A DNA stretch of 64,000 bases from Arcobacter sp. LA11. GTDB taxonomy: Bacteria; Campylobacterota; Campylobacteria; Campylobacterales; Arcobacteraceae. Position 1 is the stretch's first letter; every line of letters starts with the position of its first letter. The stretch is from positions 62,001 to 126,000 of the forward strand of contig NZ_BDIR01000005.1 in the NCBI RefSeq assembly GCF_001895145.1, in the 5' to 3' direction. The notes below the pieces were generated by a model that saw nothing but the letters and a program-made list of their open reading frames with translations, ran no database searches and was not told the origin of the DNA. The translations under genes and the position numbers were made by a program. Positions 42,331 to 50,602 of the stretch are shown one piece after another.

Positions 42331-43264
42331 GTAAATAAACAAAGAATGGTGCACCAATAAACGAAGTTACGACACCAATTGGTAAACTAGAAGCAGTGTT
42401 TGCATTTCTTGAAATAAAATCTGCAACTACTAAAAATACCCCACCATAAAAAAATACAGGTAAAATCAATTTATGGGCACTTTGTTTATATATTATTTTT
42501 ATAATATGAGGTATCACAAGTCCTACAAAACCAATTGGTCCTACAAAACTAATACTAACCCCAACAGATAATGAAATTACAATTAAAAGAGTAAGATTTA
42601 ATCTATTTACATTTAAACCTTTTAAAAATGCCGTATCATTTGATATCAAAAGAAGTTTGATTTTGTCTTTGTAAAATAATACAGTAGAAAGAAGAATTAT
42701 CGCTACAGTTAATACTATCAAAGAACTATTAAAGCCAACAATATCTAAACTTCCTAAGGTAAATCGTACGATTGAATAATTCTCTTGTAAATCACTCATA
42801 AAAAAGACTAACATCAATCCAGAAGAATAAAAAAATGATAAAGCAATACCAATAAGAAGTATAGAGTTTGTTGAGACTACAATTGAACTTTTATTTATTT
42901 TTTGAGATATTAAATACAAAATTATAATTGTAAAAAAAGAACCTGCAACACCTGAAATAGCTAACATAATACTTGGGAAAAAAACTATTGAAATTGCAGT
43001 AAACAAGGTAGTTCCACTTGCTATTCCTAAAGTATAAGGTGTGATAAGTGCATTTTTAAATATTGTTTGAAAAATCAGACCACTAAGACTTAATATAGAA
43101 CCTACAAAAAATGCTAAGATGATTCTAGGAACTCTTAAATCCCAAAAAATAGTATATGTAGTAGTTGATGAATCAAAAATGTCATTATATATAATTGAAG
43201 TATCACCTAAAAAAGGTGAAAAAAAGATAATTAGAAAACCAAATAAAATAGAAAGCTTTTTCAT
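42302..43264 (-). CDS. btuC: FecCD/BtuC-type ABC permease
   Basis: This 320-residue permease has about ten membrane helices. The motif FVGSILSLSGLIFQTIFKNALITPYTLGIASG is typical of the FecCD family (core GLIFQTIFKNALITPYTLG), and the coupling region is VGPIGFVGLVIPHIIK. It forms the membrane channel of a corrinoid (or iron-complex) importer with the ATPase and binding protein next to it. The assignment to cobalamin rests on location beside the cob genes. It overlaps the ATPase gene by 4 bases and cbiB by 29 bases on the opposite strand. Confidence 0.88.
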   Translation of the reverse strand: MKKLSILFGFLIIFFSPFLGDTSIIYNDIFDSSTTTYTIFWDLRVPRIILAFFVGSILSLSGLIFQTIFKNALITPYTLGIASGTTLFTAISIVFFPSIMLAISGVAGSFFTIIILYLISQKINKSSIVVSTNSILLIGIALSFFYSSGLMLVFFMSDLQENYSIVRFTLGSLDIVGFNSSLIVLTVAIILLSTVLFYKDKIKLLLISNDTAFLKGLNVNRLNLTLLIVISLSVGVSISFVGPIGFVGLVIPHIIKIIYKQSAHKLILPVFFYGGVFLVVADFISRNANTASSLPIGVVTSFIGAPFFVYLLIRRSSKGK

Positions 43265-43959
43265 AGGTTTACCACCAAATGATTATCAACTATTTTGATA
43301 CTGTTATTATAAAACTTATTTAGATTTTCTAACTCAAAAAACTCATTACTTGAACCAAAAAATTCTACTTTTCCGTCTTCTAAAAAAAGTACTTTATATT
43401 TTAAATTGTATGCTAAATCTAAATTGTGAGTTATTATAATTTTTTGTTTTAAGCTTACAGACTTAAATATATCAAATACCTCTTTGACTCTTGATATATC
43501 TAAATTTGCAGTAAGTTCATCAAATATAGTAATTTCAGCATTGTGAATAAAGGCAGAAGCTAAAAGTAGTAACTGTTGTTCTCCACTACTTAGATTTATA
43601 CAATATCGATCTTTAACATTCTCAAGTTTTAAAAGTGCAATTATTTCATTTATTCTGTCTTTTTTTATATCACTAATTGAAGACATTTCTAAATACTCTT
43701 TTGTTGTAATATACTCATCAAAAATTTCTAATTTTGGTGGAATATAATTTATAAATTTTGTTCTTTGATTTTCGCTCAAACTTTGAATACTTTGATCAAA
43801 AAGTTTAACATTTTCATTTGATATAAGATTACATAAAACTTTTGCAAGTGTAGACTTGCCCGCACCGTTTTTACCTAAAACAATAAGGTTCTCGTCAATA
43901 TCTAACTTAAAAGATATATCATGTAAAATTTGGTTTGTAAAATTATTTACTTCTAACAT
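43261..43959 (-). CDS. btuD: BtuD-like ABC ATPase
   Basis: This 232-residue ABC ATPase has Walker A GKNGAGKSTLAK (about 32-43), ABC signature LSSGEQQLLLL, Walker B ITIFDELTANLD and the switch His in IIITHNLDLA. It drives import through the neighbouring FecCD-type permease. It overlaps both neighbours (4 bases with the permease, 17 with the binding protein), a compact operon. Somewhat shorter than average importer ATPases but complete. Confidence 0.9.
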   Translation of the reverse strand: MLEVNNFTNQILHDISFKLDIDENLIVLGKNGAGKSTLAKVLCNLISNENVKLFDQSIQSLSENQRTKFINYIPPKLEIFDEYITTKEYLEMSSISDIKKDRINEIIALLKLENVKDRYCINLSSGEQQLLLLASAFIHNAEITIFDELTANLDISRVKEVFDIFKSVSLKQKIIITHNLDLAYNLKYKVLFLEDGKVEFFGSSNEFFELENLNKFYNNSIKIVDNHLVVNL

Positions 43960-44776
43960 CTTCTAATATATTCCTAAAATCATTTATAAAGTTAACCACT
44001 CTATTACTTGGTATTCCTGCATACTCTTTATCTATAATATAAACCATTTTTTCTTTTGCTGCATTTATAGGTAAACCAAGCCAAGGCTTTTTCATATCAT
44101 CATGTGAAATTTTTCTTTCATTTATATATGGAGCAAGCATTATTATAACATCAGGATTCATCTTAATAATTTTTTCTACATTTACAATAGGTTGAGATAA
44201 AGAAGATGAAACATATGCATTTTTATTTCCTGAAGCTTCAATTATATCATTAAAGTAAAGATTATTACCTGCAACATAAATTATCTTATTTAAGTCTTCT
44301 CTGGGACTTATAACCACTAAGATTTTCTTATTTGAAATTATATTTTTTATATTTTCTAAACTATTATCAATACCATTATTTAATTCATCTGCTTTTTCAT
44401 TTTTCTTTAAAAGCATACCAATAGAACTAATAGTATTTTTTATTGATTTAAGATTATTAGTTTTAAATGTTTTAACATTTAATTTTAGTTTTTTTATATT
44501 TAATATTAGCTCATTATCATAATCTTGAGCTAATACTAAAGTTGGTTTTGCAACTAGCATCTTTTCTAAAGAAATACTTGCATATCCTCCTATTTTAGGT
44601 ATTTTTTTTGATTCTTCTGGAAAGTTGCAAAACTTTGTATTTGCTACAATATCTTTTCCATTTCCAAGTGCAAATACAATTTCATTTATTGAAGGAGAGA
44701 GAGTTATTATTCTCTCTCCTGCTATTAAATTTATTGTAAATAAAAAGAGTAAAAAAACTTTTTTTAAAATATTCAT
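43943..44776 (-). CDS. btuF: BtuF-like periplasmic binding protein
   Basis: This 277-residue type III binding protein has a signal peptide (1-20, LLFLFTINLIAGER). The typical opening of the BtuF/FhuD family is RIITLSPSINEIVFALG, followed by IPKIGGYASISLEKMLVAKPTLVLA. The second lobe has VNVEKIIKMNPDVIIMLAP. No lipobox is seen, so it should be free in the periplasm. It hands the substrate from the TonB receptor (sharing one base with its end) to the permease. Confidence 0.88.
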   Translation of the reverse strand: MNILKKVFLLFLFTINLIAGERIITLSPSINEIVFALGNGKDIVANTKFCNFPEESKKIPKIGGYASISLEKMLVAKPTLVLAQDYDNELILNIKKLKLNVKTFKTNNLKSIKNTISSIGMLLKKNEKADELNNGIDNSLENIKNIISNKKILVVISPREDLNKIIYVAGNNLYFNDIIEASGNKNAYVSSSLSQPIVNVEKIIKMNPDVIIMLAPYINERKISHDDMKKPWLGLPINAAKEKMVYIIDKEYAGIPSNRVVNFINDFRNILEDVRSK

Positions 44777-46719
44777 TAAAATTTAACTTTCAATCCTGCG
44801 TAATATGTTCTCTCAAAGTTTGTAGGATAAACTGCATCGTCTCTTATCCATAAAGCATTGTCTTCATCAAAAAGATTTTGTACTTTTGCAAAAAACTCAA
44901 AGTTTTTATAATCATATGACAAACTTAAGTCTGTTGAATGATATGCCTCTTGTTTTTGTGAAAAATCATTTTCAAAATCATTTGCAGCATATGCACTACT
45001 TCTATATGTATGAGATAATACTGTTTTAAAATTATTAATATTATAACCTAAATTTAATGTCACATTATGTTTTGATACTCCAGGTAAATCCTTACCATTA
45101 TATGCACCATCTGATTCATTTTCTTCATCAATTTTTGCAATAATATAAGAATAGTTTAAAGAAGCATATAAATTATCATTTATTAAGTATTTATCAAATA
45201 ATTCTAAACCATATTTATATGATTTATCAATATTAGTATTTCTATTAGTGAATCCTACTTTATAATAATAAATTTCATTTCTTAACTTACTTGCAAATAA
45301 ATTTATTTTTAATTTATTGTTTTTTTGAATATTTGTATAACCTAAATTGAAATTATTAACTTTTGCCGGTTCAATAAAACCATTAAATGTTGTTGTTTTA
45401 ATATAAGAACCTCCGCTAAGAACATAAGTCGATGCAAAAAATCTATCAATATCAGGTGCTTGGTAAGCTCTATTATAGTTTGCAAAGATAGAACTATTTT
45501 CATTTAATTTATAGTTAATACCAATATCATAAGCATTTAAATTTAATTTATCTTCTAATTCTGTTCCTGAATCTGGAGAATAAGTGTATTCAACTTTTTC
45601 TTTTCTAGCTCCTGCTGATAAAGTTATATCATTAGTTAAATTGTACTCACCAGAAACAAATAAAGCTTTATTTTCTTTTGTTGTTGTATCAGAAGACCCT
45701 ATTCTATCTCCATTAAACCCATCAACTCCAATTGCAACTTTATAGTTATCTTGTTTTATATTAAATTTTGAATTAAAAGATTTATAATCATAGATTGAGC
45801 TAAATCCAGAAGAGTATTCACTTAATTTATTCTCATCACTAAAATTTAGATCAAAAGAGTAGTTATTACTAATGTTATAAGTAGCCCCGACATCAGTAAC
45901 ATAAGATTTAAAGATTTGTTCTGTAAATCCACTTGATTGATTAGGATTAGCCTTATATTCATCAAGAGATAAAGAACCAGCATATTTTATATCCATATTA
46001 GAATAAGTTCTACCAATTCTTAATTCTAAGTCATCAGTTGGAAAATATATAAGATTAATATTTTTATTTTTATTTCTTTTTTCATCTTTAGAACCATCAG
46101 ATGTAGCCCTAGTACCATTCGTAGAAGTATAATCTAAGAAGGCATTTAAGATAAGATTATCATTACTGTAGCCTAAACTAACAGTTCCATTTTTTGTTCC
46201 ATTATTACCTAAATATGTTTTTATATAATTTTGATTTTTTCCATTTGTAATTATGTTAATAACACCAGCATTTGCTCCATCCCCAAATTGAACAGAACCA
46301 CTACCTTTAATTATTTCTATTTTATCTATTGACTCTAAAGAAATAGAAGATAATAATTGAGGTGCTAAATCTATATTATTTAATTTTCTACCATTTACTG
46401 AAACTACTACATTTTGAAACCCTGAACCAATTCCATATCCTCTTAAATCAATTAATTGAGTAAAAGTATTTCCATAACTTGGATTTATTGTAACAGATGT
46501 TTGTGAGTTTAGAAAATCATATACATCTTTTGATTTAGATTTTTCAATATCTTGTTTTGTGTAAATTTCAGTTGTATACGTTGCATCTTTTTCAGTTGTT
46601 TCTATTAAAGAAGACGTAACTGTAACTGTTGATAACTGTTCTGTTGAATAAAGATTTGTTGCTATTAATAAGCTTGCAACTACGCTTATTGTGTGTTTTG
46701 TTAGTTTTTTATTTTCCAT
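44776..46719 (-). CDS. TonB-dependent outer-membrane receptor, probably corrinoid (BtuB-like)
   Basis: This 647-residue protein has a signal peptide (about 1-26) and a probable TonB box TVTVTSS near 32-38. The plug domain (to about 150) has VYDFLNSQTSVTI, DLRGYGIGSG and IEIIKGSGSVQFGDGANAGVI; a beta-barrel runs to the terminal Phe (YAGLKVKF). The length is near that of BtuB. Its place at the head of a binding-protein/ATPase/permease operon beside cob genes makes corrinoids the likely ligand; a siderophore is the alternative. A 61-codon leader gene precedes it by 21 bases. Confidence 0.9.
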   Translation of the reverse strand: MENKKLTKHTISVVASLLIATNLYSTEQLSTVTVTSSLIETTEKDATYTTEIYTKQDIEKSKSKDVYDFLNSQTSVTINPSYGNTFTQLIDLRGYGIGSGFQNVVVSVNGRKLNNIDLAPQLLSSISLESIDKIEIIKGSGSVQFGDGANAGVINIITNGKNQNYIKTYLGNNGTKNGTVSLGYSNDNLILNAFLDYTSTNGTRATSDGSKDEKRNKNKNINLIYFPTDDLELRIGRTYSNMDIKYAGSLSLDEYKANPNQSSGFTEQIFKSYVTDVGATYNISNNYSFDLNFSDENKLSEYSSGFSSIYDYKSFNSKFNIKQDNYKVAIGVDGFNGDRIGSSDTTTKENKALFVSGEYNLTNDITLSAGARKEKVEYTYSPDSGTELEDKLNLNAYDIGINYKLNENSSIFANYNRAYQAPDIDRFFASTYVLSGGSYIKTTTFNGFIEPAKVNNFNLGYTNIQKNNKLKINLFASKLRNEIYYYKVGFTNRNTNIDKSYKYGLELFDKYLINDNLYASLNYSYIIAKIDEENESDGAYNGKDLPGVSKHNVTLNLGYNINNFKTVLSHTYRSSAYAANDFENDFSQKQEAYHSTDLSLSYDYKNFEFFAKVQNLFDEDNALWIRDDAVYPTNFERTYYAGLKVKF

Positions 46720-46740
46720 GTGTTTTTTATTTCCTATTTT

Positions 46741-46926
46741 TTATATACTGTTTGTTGAATATTGTTTGATTGGTTTTAATTGTTTTGCGAGTAACAATTT
46801 AGTAATTTTTGGTAATTCTAGACTTATTATAGATGCAATAATACTAATTCTTGATAGCATTTTTCTATTTACTGTAGCTAATAAAATTCCAAAAAATGAA
46901 AAGTAATTCTTTTTATTTTTAATCAT
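46741..46926 (-). CDS. Small leader gene upstream of the corrinoid receptor (61 aa)
   Basis: A 61-codon frame with AAAGGAGG (46935-46942) eight bases before its ATG, fully complementary to the 16S anti-SD and stronger than any other site I noticed in the window. The product starts MIKNKKNYFSFFGIL, is basic, and has a hydrophobic stretch near 24-37 (RISIIASIISLELPK). It resembles no family I know. It ends 21 bases before the receptor start, so it is probably co-transcribed. It may encode a small membrane protein or act as a translated leader controlling the receptor. Confidence 0.5.
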   Translation of the reverse strand: MIKNKKNYFSFFGILLATVNRKMLSRISIIASIISLELPKITKLLLAKQLKPIKQYSTNSI

Positions 46927-46956
46927 TTGTCAATCCTCCTTTACAAAATTTTCCGT

Positions 46957-46962
46957 ATTATA
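46957..46962 (-). promoter_or_regulatory. Putative -10 of the corrinoid receptor operon
   Basis: TATAAT on the minus strand at 46962-46957, 31 bases before the small leader gene ATG and preceded by a T-rich run. No cobalamin riboswitch box was seen between here and the receptor. Confidence 0.45.
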
Positions 46963-47006
46963 GTAAAAAAGGCATAAATTTATTAAATTAATAATAGAAG
47001 TAGTAA

Positions 47007-47717
47007 TTAAATATGACAGCTTAAAATAGATTTTGTAGGATCAGTTATATATTCATATCCATTATACATAATATAAATACCAAAAGCTATAACTAAAATA
47101 GAAGCAATATTTATAAATAAGTTTCTTATAGCAATTTGTTTAAATACACCTACAAAGAAACCCAAAGAGAACATAGCTGGAAGTGTACTTAATCCGAAAA
47201 TCATCATAACAACAGCGCCCCAAAATGGACTACCTGTACTAGCAGCAGTAATTGCAAAAACATAAACAAACCCACAAGGAAGAAGTCCGTTTAACATACC
47301 AAGCAAATAAAAACTTGATAGAGTATCAGAACCGATTAAAGCTCTAAAAGTTTTTTGATAAATTGGAGTTTTAGAAACAGAGTGTTCTAAACTTGTAAGA
47401 AACTTTAGTTTTCCACTTAAAGATAATCCAACTAAAATCATCATACTTCCCGTAAATAAAAGCAAGATACCACTTGTCATATTATCAAAAGTAACAACGC
47501 CACCTACAAGACCAAATATAAATCCAAGTATTATATAAGTAGTTATTCGTCCAAAAGAGTATAACACATGAGACATTGATTGTTTAGACTTTGACCAGCC
47601 TGTATTTATTTTTGTACTTGAATAAGCAACAACAATTCCACCACACATCCCAATACAGTGACCAAAAGAGCCTAAAAAAGCAATGGATATAATTGTTAAT
47701 ACACTTATACTTTCCAT
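47007..47717 (-). CDS. UreH/TauE-SafE-like membrane protein
   Basis: This 236-residue polytopic protein of the sulfite-exporter TauE/SafE superfamily (UreH-domain type) has the metal-binding-like opening AFLGSFGHCIGMCGGIVVAY and, in the second half, GLLPCGFVYVFAITAASTGSP. The Cys/His-bearing GHCIGMCGG loop is typical of transporters linked to copper and cytochrome oxidase assembly in proteobacteria. It starts at the last base of the NosL-like gene, so the two are co-translated. A copper role is inferred from this pairing. Confidence 0.85.
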   Translation of the reverse strand: MESISVLTIISIAFLGSFGHCIGMCGGIVVAYSSTKINTGWSKSKQSMSHVLYSFGRITTYIILGFIFGLVGGVVTFDNMTSGILLLFTGSMMILVGLSLSGKLKFLTSLEHSVSKTPIYQKTFRALIGSDTLSSFYLLGMLNGLLPCGFVYVFAITAASTGSPFWGAVVMMIFGLSTLPAMFSLGFFVGVFKQIAIRNLFINIASILVIAFGIYIMYNGYEYITDPTKSILSCHI

Positions 47718-48220
47718 TATTGACCTAAAAGTTTTTTTCTAATTAATGGATTAGTAAGATTTTCACCTCTATACATTTTTAAAAGCATTTCATCAAATGA
47801 AATCATATTTTGTTTTTTTTCTTTATATGCTCCAAAACCATATCCCATAGTTGTTGGATCAGTTTGACTATACCAAGCTTTTTTACCATCTATATACTCT
47901 TTTGTATCAACAGAATATACCCAAATAATAGCTTTATCTTTAAACTTAATATCTTTATACCATAAAGCTAAACATCCTGTATCATCAAAGAACCATGTTC
48001 TACCATCAGGAGCAACAACTTGTGCTGAGTGTTCTAGTTTAGTAATTGTCATACCACATTGTGTATCTTGAAAATGACTTAACTTAATATCTACAGGTTC
48101 ATGAGTATGATTTCCATTATGAATAACAACCATTCTTTTTTCATTTGACATTGATACAAAAATTAATACAATAATAACAACTAAGACAATCACAGTAAAT
48201 ATGGGTAAAAGTTTTTTCAT
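47717..48220 (-). CDS. NosL-like copper-binding protein
   Basis: This 167-residue protein has one N-terminal membrane anchor (about 5-25, IFTVIVLVVIIVLIFVSM) and no lipobox. The soluble part has the NosL layout: FQDTQCGMTITKLEHSAQVV, then GRTWFFDDTGCLALWY. NosL and relatives bind Cu(I) and deliver it to nitrous oxide reductase; no nos genes are in the window. Paired with the UreH-domain protein, it may supply copper to another enzyme such as a cytochrome oxidase. A 25-bp dyad and a terminator lie just upstream. Confidence 0.78.
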   Translation of the reverse strand: MKKLLPIFTVIVLVVIIVLIFVSMSNEKRMVVIHNGNHTHEPVDIKLSHFQDTQCGMTITKLEHSAQVVAPDGRTWFFDDTGCLALWYKDIKFKDKAIIWVYSVDTKEYIDGKKAWYSQTDPTTMGYGFGAYKEKKQNMISFDEMLLKMYRGENLTNPLIRKKLLGQ

Positions 48221-48248
48221 TTATAATCCTAAAAAAATAAGTAGTAAT

Positions 48249-48273
48249 AATATATCAACATTGTTGATATATT
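48249..48273. promoter_or_regulatory. Perfect 25-bp dyad upstream of the NosL-like gene
   Basis: AATATATCAACA and its exact complement flank a single T (12+1+12). It is 28 bases before the NosL-like start and overlaps TATATT-type -10 sequences on the minus strand, so it fits an operator better than an RNA hairpin, whose loop would be too tight. Confidence 0.5.
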
Positions 48274-48280
48274 GATAAAA

Positions 48281-48311
48281 ATAAAAAAAGCTTCACTTAA
48301 AAAGTGAAGCT
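48281..48311 (-). terminator. Intrinsic terminator of the REC-REC-GGDEF gene
   Basis: A perfect 10-bp stem AGCTTCACTT/AAGTGAAGCT (48289-48298 with 48302-48311, loop AAA) followed on the minus strand by UUUUUUAUUUUUAU. It lies about 88 bases beyond the REC-REC-GGDEF stop and before the NosL-like gene. Confidence 0.85.
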
Positions 48312-48398
48312 ATATTAATTATTTTGTGAAAATCAAATCATATAAAAGAAGGAAATAGTTCAATTTTCTTGATGTATTAGTATTTTATACTAGCAGTG

Positions 48399-49670
48399 TT
48401 AATTTTTTGTTAAATCTTTTATTTTCACTTGGTTCCTACCATTATTTTTACAATAATATAAAGCGTCATCAGCAATTTTAAGCATCTTCTCTAAACTTTT
48501 ATCTATCCCATAAAAAACACCTATAGAAACAGTATATATTAGCTTGGAATCATTAGCTTTTATTATATTCTTTTCAAAAGCCAATCTGATTTTTTCAAAA
48601 AGATTTTCTACATCTATAAGTTTTATATCTTCTATTAATATACAAAATTCTTCTCCTCCAAATCTTGCAATTAAATCTATTGACCTTAGATATTTATGTA
48701 TAAGACTTCCTACTTCACAAATTGCAGTATCTCCTACTTCATGACCATAAGTATCATTTATATTTTTAAAATTATCAATATCTAACATTGCTAAAGCTAA
48801 ATTTTTCTCTGCACGTATAGATTTTTTTAAAATTATATTACCACTTTCAAAAAAATATCTCCTATTATATAATCCTGTTAAGAAATCTTTATTCGCCATA
48901 TCTTTTGTTTTATTAAATAAATCTATTAAATCTAAATTCGCATTTATTCTTGTTACAACTTCAGTTTCTAAATAAGGTTTATTAATAAAATCATTTGCAC
49001 CTATTTTTAGAAACTCTGTTGCAATTTCAAGGGTAGTATTAGAACTTAATGCAATTATTCCTAATTCATCTTTATCATAAATTTCTCTTAGTCTAAAAGT
49101 TAATTCCATCCCATCCATTATAGGCATATGATAATCTGTTAAAACTAAAGAAAATGTTTTTTCACTATTTTTGATTATTTGTAATGCTTCTTTTCCATTA
49201 GCAGCCATTGTTACATTCAAATTCATTTTTTTCAAAAGCTTTTGGGCAATACTAATTTGAACCGAAGAATCATCAACTAATAATATATTTTTATTTCTAT
49301 TTTTTATCTCTCTGTTAACTGAATTAACCACACTTTTAATACTTTTTTTCCCATCTTTTGCGATACAATCAATTACATATTCTTTTTCAAAAATGATTTT
49401 TTTTACTTTATCATTTAAAGTACCGCTTAATACAATAGTTTTAATAAATTTAGAGTCCGTTACTTCTAACATAGCACCATACTTTGAATCAGGCAAGTGC
49501 AAATCTACTACAGCTATAGCAATCTTATTCCCATACTCTACAATATATTTTAAGCCTTCTTTATAATTTTTAGCTGAAAGTATTTCAATATTATCTAGCT
49601 TATCAAGTAAATTTTCTGTCAATATAGAAAGAGTTGTTGTAGAATCATCAACTATAAGTATTTTATTCAT
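48399..49670 (-). CDS. REC-REC-GGDEF response regulator (diguanylate cyclase)
   Basis: This 423-residue cytoplasmic protein has two receiver domains (about 1-122 and 130-250). The phospho-acceptors are in VVDLHLPDS and VLTDYHMPIMDGM. The GGDEF domain (260-420) has an intact GGEEF, with the inhibitory site RSID five residues before it. The first receiver lacks the usual acidic pocket spacing of DD at the start less clearly than the second (LLVDDSSVQ), but both look functional. The architecture resembles PleD. Phosphorylation should promote dimerisation and c-di-GMP synthesis. No cognate kinase is adjacent. Confidence 0.92.
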   Translation of the reverse strand: MNKILIVDDSTTTLSILTENLLDKLDNIEILSAKNYKEGLKYIVEYGNKIAIAVVDLHLPDSKYGAMLEVTDSKFIKTIVLSGTLNDKVKKIIFEKEYVIDCIAKDGKKSIKSVVNSVNREIKNRNKNILLVDDSSVQISIAQKLLKKMNLNVTMAANGKEALQIIKNSEKTFSLVLTDYHMPIMDGMELTFRLREIYDKDELGIIALSSNTTLEIATEFLKIGANDFINKPYLETEVVTRINANLDLIDLFNKTKDMANKDFLTGLYNRRYFFESGNIILKKSIRAEKNLALAMLDIDNFKNINDTYGHEVGDTAICEVGSLIHKYLRSIDLIARFGGEEFCILIEDIKLIDVENLFEKIRLAFEKNIIKANDSKLIYTVSIGVFYGIDKSLEKMLKIADDALYYCKNNGRNQVKIKDLTKN

Positions 49671-49809
49671 ATTATTTCACCTTATTAAATTAAATACTAT
49701 CAATAACTTTATTAATACTGACTTTTATATTTTTATCTATTTTTTTCTTAACCTTAATTTTGCTTAGTAAATCTTATAATACGCAAACAAAATAGATGTA
49801 AGGAAATAA

Positions 49810-50433
49810 ATGCGTTTAATTATGTTCGATATGGATGGTACACTCATTGATAGCGGAACTTCAATAACAAATACAGTTAACCATGTAAGAGAAAACTTAG
49901 GTTTTGAAAGAATGGAGAAAAATTATATTTTAGAGAAAGTTAATGACCCAGAGATAAATGCATCGGAATTTTTTTATGGTACTAAAAACTTTACAGAACA
50001 ACAAAAAGTTCTTTTTGAAGAGCATTATAATGCTAACTGTCTAAGGGATTTAGAATTATATGAAGGTATACAAAAACTAATTGATGATTTAAAATCAGAC
50101 TTTACACTTGCAGTTGCAACAAATGCTAATTCTACATTTGCGAGAAAAATGTTAAACCACGTAGGAATTGGTGAACATTTTAAAACAATTTTAGGATACG
50201 ATTCCGTAACAAATGCCAAACCACATCCTGAAATGGTGTATAAGATTTTAGATACTCATAATATACAAAAAGAGAATGCTCAACTAATAGGTGATTCTCA
50301 TAAAGATATTATTGCAGCTAATAAAGCAGGTGTTGATTCAGTACTAGTAAATTGGGGGTTTTCTGACCATAGTGAAGAAGCAATCGAAACAATAGAAGAA
50401 TTAGAAAAAAAGATAAAAGATAAATTCTCTTAA
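49810..50433 (+). CDS. HAD-superfamily phosphatase, Gph-like
   Basis: This 207-residue subfamily IA hydrolase has motif I MFDMDGTLIDSG (D7, D9), a helical cap, motif II VATNAN (Thr), motif III Lys in NAKPHPEMV and motif IV IGDSHKDIIAANKAG. These residues fit phosphoglycolate phosphatase-like enzymes, but the substrate range of this family is broad. The small gene at 50434 begins at the base after its stop, so both are probably co-transcribed. Confidence 0.9.
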   Translation: MRLIMFDMDGTLIDSGTSITNTVNHVRENLGFERMEKNYILEKVNDPEINASEFFYGTKNFTEQQKVLFEEHYNANCLRDLELYEGIQKLIDDLKSDFTLAVATNANSTFARKMLNHVGIGEHFKTILGYDSVTNAKPHPEMVYKILDTHNIQKENAQLIGDSHKDIIAANKAGVDSVLVNWGFSDHSEEAIETIEELEKKIKDKFS

Positions 50434-50601
50434 ATGTTTGAAAATATAAAAAAACTATTTAGAAAAGAGGAAACTTTTCCTTGTATAGTTTGGGATGGCA
50501 AAACTATGAGTTATCCACACTTAACACAAAAACAAATAGATGATATAAATACAAAACCTGAATATAAAGGTTGGATAGTAACTTTAAAAAAAGAACAATA
50601 A
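50434..50601 (+). CDS. Small soluble protein (55 aa), unknown
   Basis: A 55-codon frame that begins immediately after the stop of the HAD phosphatase gene and ends one base before the convergent tonB stop. The product starts MFENIKKLFRKEETFPCIVW and includes DGKTMSYPHLTQKQIDDI. It is hydrophilic with one Cys. No dedicated SD is obvious, so translation is probably coupled to the phosphatase. The reading fits a small, conserved-looking domain rather than chance, but I do not recognise it. Confidence 0.55.
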   Translation: MFENIKKLFRKEETFPCIVWDGKTMSYPHLTQKQIDDINTKPEYKGWIVTLKKEQ

Positions 50602-50602
50602 C

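Noticed and set aside
46691-46906. Plus-strand open frame of 71 codons opposite the leader gene and receptor start
   Set aside because: It runs antisense to the better-supported 61-codon leader gene and the receptor start, and has no ribosome site or family resemblance.
46927-47006. Cobalamin riboswitch upstream of the receptor operon
   Set aside because: No GCCACTG-like box or multi-stem GC-containing fold seen; the short leader is occupied by the small gene.
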